A DNA stretch of 64,000 bases, taken from Arthrobacter sp. Soil736 (GTDB taxonomy: Bacteria; Actinomycetota; Actinomycetes; Actinomycetales; Micrococcaceae). Under the pieces are notes generated by a model that was given only the letters and a program-made list of their open reading frames with translations, was not told the origin of the DNA and made no database searches. The translations under genes were made by a program, and so were the position numbers. The DNA is taken from the NCBI RefSeq assembly GCF_001428005.1, contig NZ_LMSB01000045.1:144228-208227 (forward strand), read 5' to 3'. Below, piece by piece: positions 52,835 to 64,000 of this stretch (positions are counted from its first letter, which is position 1; each line of letters starts with the position of its first letter).

Positions 52835-54499
52835 TTATGGGGCTTCGCCGCCATGCTGAGGGACGACCTGAAGGTTCAGGAGCGAGGGGTGCTCGGGGTC
52901 GTGGAGTATTTCCTGATGGGCCACGCGCAGCTCGATGGCGGTGGCCAGCGGCTCGCCAGTCCCGGGGTTGCGGCTAAAGCGCGGGTGGGCGCCGCTTGAA
53001 ACCTGTAGCCGGATGCGGTGGCCGCGGCGGAAGCGGTGAGCTGTCGGCCAGAGCTGGATGTGGAGGGTTCGGATTCCCCCAGGGTCCGGTGGGGCGTTTC
53101 CGGGGTGCAGGCGGATGATCCCGTCGCAGATGTTGAGGGACCGGCCGTGGGGATGCACGTCGCAGAGTCTGGCGTGGAAGTCGGTATGTTCGAGGCTCGA
53201 GCGTATGTACAGTGTCGCGGTGACGGGGCCAATGACGTCGAGATCGGTTTCCAGCCGGTTGCTGGTGTAGGTCAGGACGTCTGTGCGGGCTTCGAGTGTC
53301 CTGTTGTCCTGGGAGCGGGCGCCCAAACCGACGATACTGCCGCCGAGGGCGGGCGTCGGGTTGGTCGGGTCGTAAACGTAACGGGATGGGGGCGATGACG
53401 GGGGCAGCCGCGTGTCGAGCCTTCCGGCTGGCTGCAGGTACCACGGAGTGGGACGGCCTGTCGCCGGGGGCCAGCCGGGCAGGTCGGTCCAGCGGCGGGT
53501 GCCGGTGACCCGCACCCTGACCGGCAGGTTAAGTTCGGGTAGGCGGCGGTTCCCGAGCGCGCGGTCGAGGGTAGCGAACGCGTCGCGCTGGTAGGCCCGG
53601 AGTGCCATGTTCCGGCCGTGAGCCGCCGAGCTGACGAACAGGCGCACGGATCGGTCTGTACGACTTAGCGCCGCGTAGTCGGTAAGGACGTTGGGGAGGA
53701 AGAAGTCCCACCACCCTCCGGCCAGATGAACGATCGGAGGCATGTTCGATGCGTTGGCGCGGTAGTCCATTACCGCCCAGTATTCGTCGTAACGCTCATG
53801 CCGGATCCATTCCTGGAAGTATCCGATCCGTTCACCGGTGGCGATCCTGTCCGCTTCGCTGACCGGAAGCTGGTTCGCGGCGCGCGCCAGACGGCCTTTA
53901 GCGGTGAGCGCGGACATGGTTTGGGTCCTGATGAATTGGTCCGGGTTAAACATGCTGCTGACCTGCTGGGCCCATCCGAGGGCGTTGCCGAGGGCGAAGA
54001 CACCTCCGGGGTACATGAACGTGTGATAGAAGTCCGACGGGCCGACGTCGATGATCGCTGCTTTCCATTCGGGGATTGGTTGCGATGCCAAGTCCCATTG
54101 GGCGTACCCGAGGTAGCTGGCGCCCCATGTGGCGAACGCGCCGGGGAACCAGTCCCGGCTCCGCATCCAGTCGATGGTCGCCGGGCCGTCGTCGCGGTTC
54201 ATCGCGAATCCGTTGAAGGTCCCGCCGGAGCCGCCGGTGCCGCGCAGGCTTTGGATGAGGACCTGGTAGCCGCGCTCGGCGATGAGCCGTGACACGAGGA
54301 TGTTGGCTGACCGCCTCCCGTACGGCGTGCGGATCAACAGCACTGGCGCCCGTCCGTCGGTCACCGGAAAATACCGGTCCGCCAACAGCACCGCTCCATC
54401 CCGCGCCGGGATCGCCAGATCACGCTGCACCCGTACGGATGGCGACCGAACCGGCGGAAGACCGAGCAGCCAACCTAGAAGCCGGCCTGGTGCACTCAT
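52835..54499 (-). CDS. CocE/NonD-family alpha/beta hydrolase
   Basis: A 554-residue serine hydrolase of the X-Pro dipeptidyl-peptidase (S15)/cocaine esterase type. The nucleophile lies in WGASYLGYAQW (Ser near 127). The Asp is expected in GGWWDFFLPN and the His in SSAAHGRN, and a C-terminal jelly-roll domain follows (GPVTATLYIRSSLEHTDFHARL). No signal peptide is seen. The ATG lies 30 bases downstream of AAGGAGG and overlaps the stop of an eight-codon frame. The natural substrate is unknown (ester, acylase or peptide). Confidence 0.88.
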   Translation of the reverse strand: MSAPGRLLGWLLGLPPVRSPSVRVQRDLAIPARDGAVLLADRYFPVTDGRAPVLLIRTPYGRRSANILVSRLIAERGYQVLIQSLRGTGGSGGTFNGFAMNRDDGPATIDWMRSRDWFPGAFATWGASYLGYAQWDLASQPIPEWKAAIIDVGPSDFYHTFMYPGGVFALGNALGWAQQVSSMFNPDQFIRTQTMSALTAKGRLARAANQLPVSEADRIATGERIGYFQEWIRHERYDEYWAVMDYRANASNMPPIVHLAGGWWDFFLPNVLTDYAALSRTDRSVRLFVSSAAHGRNMALRAYQRDAFATLDRALGNRRLPELNLPVRVRVTGTRRWTDLPGWPPATGRPTPWYLQPAGRLDTRLPPSSPPSRYVYDPTNPTPALGGSIVGLGARSQDNRTLEARTDVLTYTSNRLETDLDVIGPVTATLYIRSSLEHTDFHARLCDVHPHGRSLNICDGIIRLHPGNAPPDPGGIRTLHIQLWPTAHRFRRGHRIRLQVSSGAHPRFSRNPGTGEPLATAIELRVAHQEILHDPEHPSLLNLQVVPQHGGEAP

Positions 54500-54522
54500 C
54501 GCCTCATCTCGATTTGTCCCAC
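54496..54522 (-). other. Possible eight-codon upstream ORF coupled to the CocE-like gene
   Basis: AAGGAGG (54530-54536) lies seven bases before GTG, which opens a frame reading MGQIEMRR. Its TGA overlaps the ATG of the hydrolase gene (ATGA). The only good ribosome site in the area therefore serves this tiny frame. Confidence 0.4.
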
Positions 54523-54894
54523 GAGAAGACCTCCTTAGCGGGCCAGCCCTTGGATCCTTCGAGAACGAACAAGGCCTTCAGCCAGGCAAACTTCGCGCAG
54601 AAAGCTTGCTGCCGAAGTGGAGGACTGACTTGACGAGTAGCCGCTGCAGATAAGCATGCATGTTCTTCGGATACCTAACCACTCTTTCTCGTTCCGGCGG
54701 GCGCCCGAAGTAGGCAGACAGTGTCCTGGCGGCCCGCCCGGGCTAGTCAGATTCGCTGCACGGGGCGCTCCGCTCGACGAATGCGAAGTAGTGGCGCAGG
54801 TCAAAGGCACCGGACTGTCGTTGGAGAGCGGTCAACGGCGCTGAGGTGAGCGAAGAACTGGCAGGCGGTGGTGCGTAAGTCTGCGCACCAACTC
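54523..54894. other. Divergent intergenic region without a gene
   Basis: Upstream of the CocE-like gene and of the TetR promoter I see no supported reading frame, RNA or repeat. Minus-strand frames here have serine/arginine-rich translations that look like noise. Confidence 0.55.
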
Positions 54895-54925
54895 TTGACC
54901 GGCGAAATGTTAGAGACTAACATTT
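54895..54925 (+). promoter_or_regulatory. TetR promoter with embedded operator
   Basis: A -35 TTGACC (54895-54900), an 18-base spacer and a -10 TAACAT (54919-54924) sit exactly six bases before ATG 54931. A perfect palindrome AAATGTTAG-AGA-CTAACATTT (54905-54925) fills the spacer and -10. Binding of the regulator would block its own leaderless transcript and the ABC genes behind it. Confidence 0.82.
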
Positions 54926-54930
54926 TCGCT

Positions 54931-55503
54931 ATGGGAAAAGCCGCTGTCACCAGGGCGCTCCTGCAGGAGCAGGCCATGGCCTTGTTCGTTCAGCAAGGTT
55001 TCGACGAGACGACCGTCGCGCAGATCGCCGAGGCGGCCGGCGTCTCGCAGATGACCTTCTTCCGGTATTTTCCGACGAAGGACGCCGTGGTTTTTGATGA
55101 CCCGTACGATCCGGTGATCGCGGACCTCGTTGCCGCCCAGGATCCCGGGCTGCCGGCGATGGAGCGTGTCCGGCTGGGCCTGCTGGGCGCGTGGAACTCG
55201 GTGCCCGACGCCGTCGACGATGCGACCAGAGAAAAGATCAGACTGATAGCAGGCCACACGCGGCTTACAGCCGGCATCTGGGAGAACAACCGCAGGACCG
55301 AGGACCTGATCGTCGAAGCCCTGACGGGAACCGGCGTTGGCCGGGTTGAAGCACGGGTCGCCGCCGGCGCGTGCCTGGGCGGTTTGACGGCCGCACTGCT
55401 GGATTGGGCATCGGAGCCAGACGGGCAGGAACTGCGGGAACGCATGAGTACGGCCTTGGACCTGATGGGCGAATCAGGCAGGACAGCGCGGCGAAACCGA
55501 TGA
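54931..55503 (+). CDS. TetR-family transcriptional regulator
   Basis: A 190-residue repressor with the TetR HTH (LFVQQGFDETTVAQIAEAAGVSQMTFFRYFPTKDAV, core TVAQIAEAAGVSQMTFFRYF) and a helical ligand-binding domain. The start is ATG 54931, fitting the leaderless promoter; the longer frame from 54868 would run through the operator. It is coupled to the ABC ATPase by ATGA, so it likely controls that exporter. The ligand is unknown. Confidence 0.92.
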   Translation: MGKAAVTRALLQEQAMALFVQQGFDETTVAQIAEAAGVSQMTFFRYFPTKDAVVFDDPYDPVIADLVAAQDPGLPAMERVRLGLLGAWNSVPDAVDDATREKIRLIAGHTRLTAGIWENNRRTEDLIVEALTGTGVGRVEARVAAGACLGGLTAALLDWASEPDGQELRERMSTALDLMGESGRTARRNR

Positions 55504-56240
55504 TAACGCCAGCGGCCATTAAGGCAGAGCGGGTATCGAAAGCCCTGGGCGGACTCCCCGTCCTGGACGACGTGTCCCTGGACGTGGGGCCGTCGGAAAT
55601 CCACGCCCTGGTAGGGCTGAACGGTGCCGGAAAGACGACGTTGATGCGGATCCTGCTGGGCATGCTCAAACCGGACCGGGGCTCGGCTCACTTGACGGGG
55701 CTCCCGGTATCCGGTGCAGGAGCGCAGGTATGGTCAAGGGTCGGGCAGATGCTGGAGACCCCGTTCGCGTACCCGGAGCTGACCGCGCGCGAGAACGTGT
55801 ACTGCTCCGCACGATTGCACGGGATGGACCGTGACGCCGCCGGATCCGCCGCGGGCCGGGCATTGTCTGATCTGGGTCTGGAGCAATATGCCACCCGGCG
55901 TTCCGGGACGCTGTCGCTGGGAAACCGGCAGCGTGTAGGTCTGGCCGCCGCCCTGGTCCATGGACCGGACGTGCTTGTCCTGGACGAGCCGACCAACGCA
56001 CTGGACCCCCGCGGTGTCATCGTTCTCCGCCGGTTACTCCAGGAGGCATGCCGGGACAGGGGCGCCGCCATCCTGGTCTCCAGCCACCACCTTGATGAGG
56101 TCGCACGGATGGCCGACAGGATCAGCGTGCTTCACCGGGGAAGGATCATCGGTACACTGCAGCCCGGGACCGTGGACCTTGAACGCCGGTTCTTTGACCT
56201 GGTGCTGCAGTCCGACTTGCAAGAGCAGGAGCCGCTATGA
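55500..56240 (+). CDS. ABC transporter ATP-binding protein
   Basis: A 246-residue ATPase of the DRA/CcmA exporter type: Walker A GLNGAGKTTL, signature LSLGNRQRV, Walker B VLVLDEPTNALDP and the H-loop SSHHLDEVARMAD. It starts in the tetR stop and overlaps the permease gene by four bases. Probably exports a toxic compound or lipid; the substrate is not evident. Confidence 0.9.
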   Translation: MITPAAIKAERVSKALGGLPVLDDVSLDVGPSEIHALVGLNGAGKTTLMRILLGMLKPDRGSAHLTGLPVSGAGAQVWSRVGQMLETPFAYPELTARENVYCSARLHGMDRDAAGSAAGRALSDLGLEQYATRRSGTLSLGNRQRVGLAAALVHGPDVLVLDEPTNALDPRGVIVLRRLLQEACRDRGAAILVSSHHLDEVARMADRISVLHRGRIIGTLQPGTVDLERRFFDLVLQSDLQEQEPL

Positions 56241-57019
56241 GCATCTCGGTGCAGGCCCGGGAATTCGAGGCCCTGAAATTCCGCCGTGCGCCGGTGGTGC
56301 GGACGGTGTCTGTCCTGATCGGTGTCGCCCTGCCGGTGCTCGCAGCGGCCTTCATGGTCGCCGCGACCTCCGACGGGTCCAGCCAGATCGGCCTCAAAGC
56401 CGCGGCCATGCTGACGAGTGCAGGCTGGGCCGGGTATTTGGCGATGGTGGGGATGCTTCTGTCCGTCGGGGCGCTGATGGGGATCGGTTTCGTGGTGTGT
56501 TGGTGTTTCGGGCGCGAGTTCACCGAAAAGACGCAGGCCTGTCTGTTTGCCCTGCCGGTCAGCCGGCGGCGGCTTGCCTACGCGAAGTTTACGGTGATCC
56601 TTCTCTGGGCCCTGCTGCTTTGCCTGGTCAGCATTGCGGTTGCCTTTATTGCCGGCGCCGTCAGCGGTCTGGGCGTACCCGGCCCTGAAGATCTGGTGGC
56701 CGCGGGCAAGGCCTGGTGCGGCGGTGCCATGGCAGCCCTACTGGCTTGTCCGCTCGCCATCGTCGCCAGCATTGCCCGCGGCTATCTGCCCGGCGTCGGC
56801 GCACTGGTGCTGCTGGTGGTCATCACCCAGGTGGTGACGGCGTTCGGAGCCGGGGCATGGTTTCCCTATGCAGCCCCCGGGCTATGGATGGGCATGGGCG
56901 GCGCGGCGGCCGCCGAAACGGTAAACCCGCTGCAGCTCTTCCTCTGCGTCCCGGTGTCCGTGCTCGGCATCGCCGTAACCGGTCAATGGTGGAAGAACAT
57001 GCAAATCAGCGCAGGTTGA
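56237..57019 (+). CDS. ABC-2-type transporter permease
   Basis: A 260-residue membrane protein with about six helices (VRTVSVLIGVALPVLAAAF, WAGYLAMVGMLLSVGALMG, LLWALLLCLVSIAVAFIAG and later ones). The typical FTEKTQACLFALPVSRRRLAYAKF segment lies between helices two and three. Partner of the overlapping ATPase; together one small exporter. Confidence 0.85.
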   Translation: MSISVQAREFEALKFRRAPVVRTVSVLIGVALPVLAAAFMVAATSDGSSQIGLKAAAMLTSAGWAGYLAMVGMLLSVGALMGIGFVVCWCFGREFTEKTQACLFALPVSRRRLAYAKFTVILLWALLLCLVSIAVAFIAGAVSGLGVPGPEDLVAAGKAWCGGAMAALLACPLAIVASIARGYLPGVGALVLLVVITQVVTAFGAGAWFPYAAPGLWMGMGGAAAAETVNPLQLFLCVPVSVLGIAVTGQWWKNMQISAG

Positions 57020-57043
57020 GAAGGCGCGGCCAGGCGGGTACCG

Positions 57044-57061
57044 TCCGGACGGCCGTCCGGA
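57044..57061. terminator. 18-bp perfect palindrome between convergent genes
   Basis: TCCGGACGGCCGTCCGGA is its own reverse complement and lies between the permease stop and the hrpA stop. It may act as a terminator on both strands, though no T-tract follows. Confidence 0.45.
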
Positions 57062-57079
57062 AGGCGCAGAACAGTGGGG

Positions 57080-61042
<3,963 letters not shown>

Positions 61043-61110
61043 GGCTGGAACCAGTCTACTTGGAACTGCTAGCAGGCCACGGCATCCGAAATGGCCCCGG
61101 TCGCAACGGA

Positions 61111-61147
61111 AAGAGGGACCCGGCTCGGATGGAGCCGGGTCCCTCTT
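61111..61147 (-). terminator. Strong terminator between the 55-residue gene and hrpA
   Basis: A 16-base perfect stem (61111-61126 with 61132-61147; AAGAGGGACCCGGCTC in the left arm) with a five-base loop. It lies 50 bases after the stop of the minus-strand small gene. Confidence 0.8.
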
Positions 61148-61195
61148 GCTTGTTGTTGTGGGCGGGTGGACGGTTGTGTTCGTATCCGAGTGCAA

Positions 61196-61363
61196 CTAGA
61201 TGATGCGAGTGGTGTAGCTGCTGCTGGGCAGGTCAAGTGCTGACCAGTCCCGTATCGAATACTCGGGAGGGGTGTGGCCGCGTCCGTCCCGCAGGACGGC
61301 GGTGAACGTGGCAGCTACCGAGATGAGGACCAGGACTACGAGGGCGATTCCGAAGATTTCCAT
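61196..61363 (-). CDS. Small single-helix membrane protein
   Basis: A 55-residue protein with an N-terminal membrane helix (FGIALVVLVLISVAATFTAVL), a basic turn (RDGRGH) and a C-terminal region rich in Ser, Thr and Tyr. AGAGGT precedes the ATG, and a strong terminator follows the stop. The arrangement supports a real gene. Function unknown; it is divergent from the GlxA-type regulator. Confidence 0.68.
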   Translation of the reverse strand: MEIFGIALVVLVLISVAATFTAVLRDGRGHTPPEYSIRDWSALDLPSSSYTTRII

Positions 61364-61398
61364 ACCTCTATGGTTCTCCTTGGGAAGATCAGAAAGAA

Positions 61399-61435
61399 GT
61401 GGCAGAAATGCCTAAAAAGAGAAAATTTCTGCCAC
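61399..61435. promoter_or_regulatory. 11-bp inverted repeat upstream of the glxA-like gene
   Basis: GTGGCAGAAAT (61399-61409) and ATTTCTGCCAC (61425-61435) are exact inverted copies separated by 15 bases, ending nine bases before ATG 61445. A CACAAT -10-like element overlaps the right arm. Likely an autoregulatory operator. Confidence 0.65.
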
Positions 61436-61444
61436 AATGGATAC

Positions 61445-62413
61445 ATGCTTAAGTCAGTAGCCCTGATCACGGTTCCGCACTTCTCGATCTTCGAGTTCGG
61501 CACTGCTTTTGAAGTGTTCGGCATTGACAGGTCGGACCGGGGAACCGGTGTACCGCAGTTTGATTTCCGGGTCTGCACTCCCGTCCCCGGCGATATCCCG
61601 CTCAAATCAGGCCTCACCATGAACGTCAGCCTCGGCCTGGAGGCAGCGGCAGATGCCGACCTCGTCATCATGACGCCCTACGGCCGGGAGGAGGACGTTC
61701 CCGAAGAGGTGCTCGACGCGCTTCGGTCGGCCCACGAGCGCGGCGCCTGGGTGATGTCCATCTGCTCCGGCGCGTTTGCGCTGGCGCGCGCCGGCCTCCT
61801 CGACGGACGCCGCTGCACCACGCACTGGCACTATTCGGGTGAACTTGCCGCGCAGTTTCCGAAGGCCCTGGTGGACGAGAACGTCCTGTATGTGCAGGAC
61901 GAACGGATCATCACGAGCGCAGGAACGGCGGCGGGCATCGATGCCTGCCTGCACCTCATCCGCGTCGAGTTCGGCGCGGCAGTGGCGGCCGCAATAGCCA
62001 GGGACATGGTGGTGCCTCCGCACCGCGACGGCGGGCAGGCCCAGTTCATCGACCGCCCCATGCCTGAATGCGGCTCGCAGCCCATGGAGGAATTGCTGCG
62101 GTGGATGGTCCAGAACCTGGATGACGAGCATCCCGTCCAGGAACTGGCGGCCCGCGTGCACATGTCACCGCGCACATTTGCCCGCCGGTTCCGTGCCGAG
62201 ACGGGCGCCACGCCGGCGGCCTGGCTCAATTCCCAGCGGGTGCTGCGGGCTCAGGAGCTTCTGGAGTCCACGGAACTGAACATCGATGAAGTGGCCAGGC
62301 AGTCCGGGTTCGGCCACCCGGTGCTGCTCCGGCACCATTTCGCCAAGGTGCTGGACACCAGCCCGCAGTCCTACCGCAGGGCGTTCCGCGGTCAGCTGGC
62401 GCCGGCGGGCTAG
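61445..62413 (+). CDS. GlxA-family transcriptional regulator (DJ-1/PfpI plus AraC HTH)
   Basis: A 322-residue regulator with an N-terminal DJ-1/PfpI-like domain (MSICSGAFALARAGLLDGR, with the elbow cysteine in ICSGAF) and a C-terminal AraC DNA-binding domain (PVQELAARVHMSPRTFARRFRAETGATP and VARQSGFGHPVLLRHHF). ATG 61445 is the start. The inverted repeat just upstream is its probable target. The ligand and regulon are unknown. Confidence 0.9.
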   Translation: MLKSVALITVPHFSIFEFGTAFEVFGIDRSDRGTGVPQFDFRVCTPVPGDIPLKSGLTMNVSLGLEAAADADLVIMTPYGREEDVPEEVLDALRSAHERGAWVMSICSGAFALARAGLLDGRRCTTHWHYSGELAAQFPKALVDENVLYVQDERIITSAGTAAGIDACLHLIRVEFGAAVAAAIARDMVVPPHRDGGQAQFIDRPMPECGSQPMEELLRWMVQNLDDEHPVQELAARVHMSPRTFARRFRAETGATPAAWLNSQRVLRAQELLESTELNIDEVARQSGFGHPVLLRHHFAKVLDTSPQSYRRAFRGQLAPAG

Positions 62414-62441
62414 GAGCGGAACAGGCTGGGACTGGAACAGG

Positions 62442-62756
62442 CTAAGTGCGGAAACCGCCCCGGGCGCTTCCGTCCGGCGAATCTTCCGCGGCGGCCCGGG
62501 CGGTGTCCACCAGAACGCGCCACGGACCGGTCACGGCCCTTTCCGGGAGCGTGGCGCGGTGTTCGCCGGCGCGGATGGAGTACATGAACCGGTCGGGCTG
62601 CCCGTCCTGAATTGGCCGGGAGTCCGGTACGGCATCCCACGGGCAGGCCTCGACGATGGGCTGCCAGTGGCTCCTGTCGCTGGACGACTTGGCTTGCACC
62701 GTCCAGATACGGGTCAGCCCCGCGATCCCTCCGCTGCGCTCGACTGTGATTTTCAT
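62442..62756 (-). CDS. Emfourin-like protealysin inhibitor
   Basis: A 104-residue protein with the emfourin pattern: KITVERSGGIAGLTR at the N-terminus and a middle PDRFMYSIRAGEHRATLPE. Emfourins block M4 peptidases of the protealysin group. It lies 63 bases downstream of the protease gene in the same direction, so inhibitor and enzyme are probably made together. Confidence 0.83.
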   Translation of the reverse strand: MKITVERSGGIAGLTRIWTVQAKSSSDRSHWQPIVEACPWDAVPDSRPIQDGQPDRFMYSIRAGEHRATLPERAVTGPWRVLVDTARAAAEDSPDGSARGGFRT

Positions 62757-62819
62757 GGCAAGCTTCCTGGGTTTCCGCGGCTGCCGGGAGGGAGAGCGAC
62801 CCGCCCTCCCGGCGGTCAG

Positions 62820-63863
62820 CTAGAGCTTTACCTTCACAGTTTCCCACGCCTTGCGCACGGCGTCATGCTCCGCGGACTCCGCACCGAACAGTTCCCGGGC
62901 CGATGCCGCTGTGGCCTTGGCAAAGACGCTGAACGTGGCCGTCGGAGGGAGGGAGCCTCCCGTCAGGGTGTCGTACCAGATCTGCCCCGGCGCCTCCCAG
63001 GCATTGCCGCCCAGCCCCAGCGCCACGAGGGAGAACGCCCGGTTCGGGATGCCGGAGTTGATGTGGACGCCGCCGTTGTCTGCGCTGGTCCGGACGTAGG
63101 AGTCCATGGAGTCAGGCTGCGGGTCCTTGCCCAGGACGTCGTCGTCATACGCGGTCCCGGGCGCCTTCATGGAGCGCAGCGCCGAGCCTTCGACCTGGGG
63201 CGTGAAGAGGCCTTCGCCGATCAGCCAGCTGGCATCGGCGGAGGACTGCCTCCGGACGTACTGCTCAACCAGGGCACCGAAAACGTCGGAGACGGACTCG
63301 TTGATGGCGCCGGCCTGGTTCCGGTAGGCGAGCCCGGCCGAAAACTGGGTCACTCCGTGCGTCAGCTCATGGCCGATCACGCTGAGGGAACGTGTGAAGC
63401 GTTCGAAGATTTCGCCGTCGCCGTCGCCGAACACCATTTGCTGGCCGTCCCAAAAGGCGTTGTCGTACAGTTTGCCGAAGTGGACCGTGGCGTTCAGCGG
63501 CATTCCAAGGCCGTCGATGGAATTCCGGCCGAAGACGTCGGCGTACAGGCTGTGCGTATGGCCCAGGCCGTCGTAGGCCTCGTCAGCGGCGGGATCGCCG
63601 GTGGCTGCCTCGCCTTCCTTGCGGACGAGCAGGCCAGGGAGGGACTCGCCGGACTTGGCGTCGAAGACGGATCTGTTGACTGGGCCCGGCTGTGCCTGCC
63701 GCATGCCCGGGGGAGACTGGGGCGTCGTGGCCGCGCGGGCCGCCTGTACGGTCCTGACGTGCAGCAGGGTTTCCTTGGCGGCCCGGGCAACGGCCGAGAG
63801 CCGCGGAGAATCCTGTGCAGCCAGGCGTCGCAGCAGGTAGGGCGGAATGATTGAGCAGAACAT
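62820..63863 (-). CDS. M4-family metallopeptidase, protealysin type
   Basis: A 347-residue thermolysin-like protease. The zinc motif is HELTH (VIGHELTHGVT), the third ligand lies in GAINESVSDVFG, and the substrate histidine is in NGGVHINSGIPNRAF. The start at MFCSIIPPYLLRRLA gives the short protealysin propeptide with its conserved PPYLL and no signal peptide, so it is not an ordinary secreted protease. TAGGCT ends seven bases before the ATG, suggesting a leaderless message. The inhibitor gene follows. Confidence 0.92.
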   Translation of the reverse strand: MFCSIIPPYLLRRLAAQDSPRLSAVARAAKETLLHVRTVQAARAATTPQSPPGMRQAQPGPVNRSVFDAKSGESLPGLLVRKEGEAATGDPAADEAYDGLGHTHSLYADVFGRNSIDGLGMPLNATVHFGKLYDNAFWDGQQMVFGDGDGEIFERFTRSLSVIGHELTHGVTQFSAGLAYRNQAGAINESVSDVFGALVEQYVRRQSSADASWLIGEGLFTPQVEGSALRSMKAPGTAYDDDVLGKDPQPDSMDSYVRTSADNGGVHINSGIPNRAFSLVALGLGGNAWEAPGQIWYDTLTGGSLPPTATFSVFAKATAASARELFGAESAEHDAVRKAWETVKVKL

Positions 63864-63973
63864 GCAAGTCAGCCTACGAGCGGACACTGACAATTCTGTT
63901 CAGGCGCACTGGGGACAACCCGCCCCGATGCCTCGGCGCACGGGGGAGAAAGGCGCATTCCGGATGCAGAAAA

Positions 63974-64000
63974 CCCCGCCACTTGCTGGAAGTGGCGGGG
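63974..64000 (-). terminator. Terminator for a minus-strand gene right of the window
   Basis: CCCCGCCACTT pairs with AAGTGGCGGGG around a five-base loop, and on the minus strand TTTT follows. It probably ends a gene lying beyond the window edge and insulates the protealysin promoter. Confidence 0.75.

Overview
The window looks like chromosomal core sequence from a high-GC actinobacterium of the family Micrococcaceae, most likely Arthrobacter or Pseudarthrobacter. The evidence is the gene order prfB-ftsE-ftsX-M23 peptidase-smpB-ssrA, a tmRNA tag reading ANSKRTDFALAA, a fused 2-oxoglutarate decarboxylase/dehydrogenase (Kgd), a SigH/RsrA-type redox sigma pair, the 24-residue ribosomal protein bS22, and an actinobacterial SAM-IV riboswitch. 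There are no insertion sequences, prophage genes, CRISPR arrays, tRNAs or rRNAs. GTG and TTG starts, 4-base ATGA/GTGA overlaps and probable leaderless genes (a TANNNT hexamer about six bases before the ATG) are common.

Layout. 1-6.0 kb: the end of galE, then a Tad/Flp pilus operon (ATPase, two membrane platform proteins, pilin-like peptide, two TadE-like pseudopilins, a TadG-like protein). 6.0-11.9 kb: prfB, then the division module ftsE-ftsX, a small HTH/membrane protein, a secreted coiled-coil LytM/M23 hydrolase, smpB and tmRNA. 11.9-17.5 kb: an envelope-lipid module with an aminoacyl-phosphatidylglycerol synthase-like protein translationally coupled to a membrane-anchored esterase, and a divergent paralogous esterase. 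17.6-23.6 kb: an HtrA-like protease, small proteins, two FluC fluoride channels with a DtxR/MntR-type regulator and a methyltransferase, and a cysteine-desulfurase-like enzyme under a SAM-IV riboswitch. 23.6-31.6 kb: the doxX-aroA-rsgA-hisN operon, divergent sigH-rsrA, bS22, a PadR/DUF4097 operon with a clear operator, and an SGNH-like protein lacking the usual catalytic residues.

31.7-38.7 kb: kgd and, divergently, two CNNM/CorC-like membrane proteins behind a long, structured leader. 38.7-42.0 kb: a complete zinc-uptake locus (Zur box, znuA, znuC, znuB, zur). 42.1-46.5 kb: a metallo-hydrolase, a Cds1-type cysteine desulfhydrase, a thiosulfate sulfurtransferase, an alcohol dehydrogenase and a HIT protein. 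46.7-52.1 kb: a KdpD/KdpE two-component system followed by a large APC-superfamily permease rather than kdpFABC. 52.2-57.0 kb: small hypotheticals, a CocE/NonD hydrolase and a TetR-regulated ABC exporter. 57.1-64.0 kb: HrpA helicase, a 55-residue membrane peptide, a GlxA-type regulator and an emfourin/protealysin inhibitor-protease pair.

The most interesting candidates are the lipid aminoacylation/esterase module, the KdpDE-APC unit whose sensor lacks the Walker A lysine, the dual-start sigH gene with a near-perfect autoregulatory promoter, the small HTH-membrane protein inside the FtsEX-hydrolase operon, and the structured RNA leader before the CNNM genes. All functional calls rest on reading motifs in the sequence; no database search was run.
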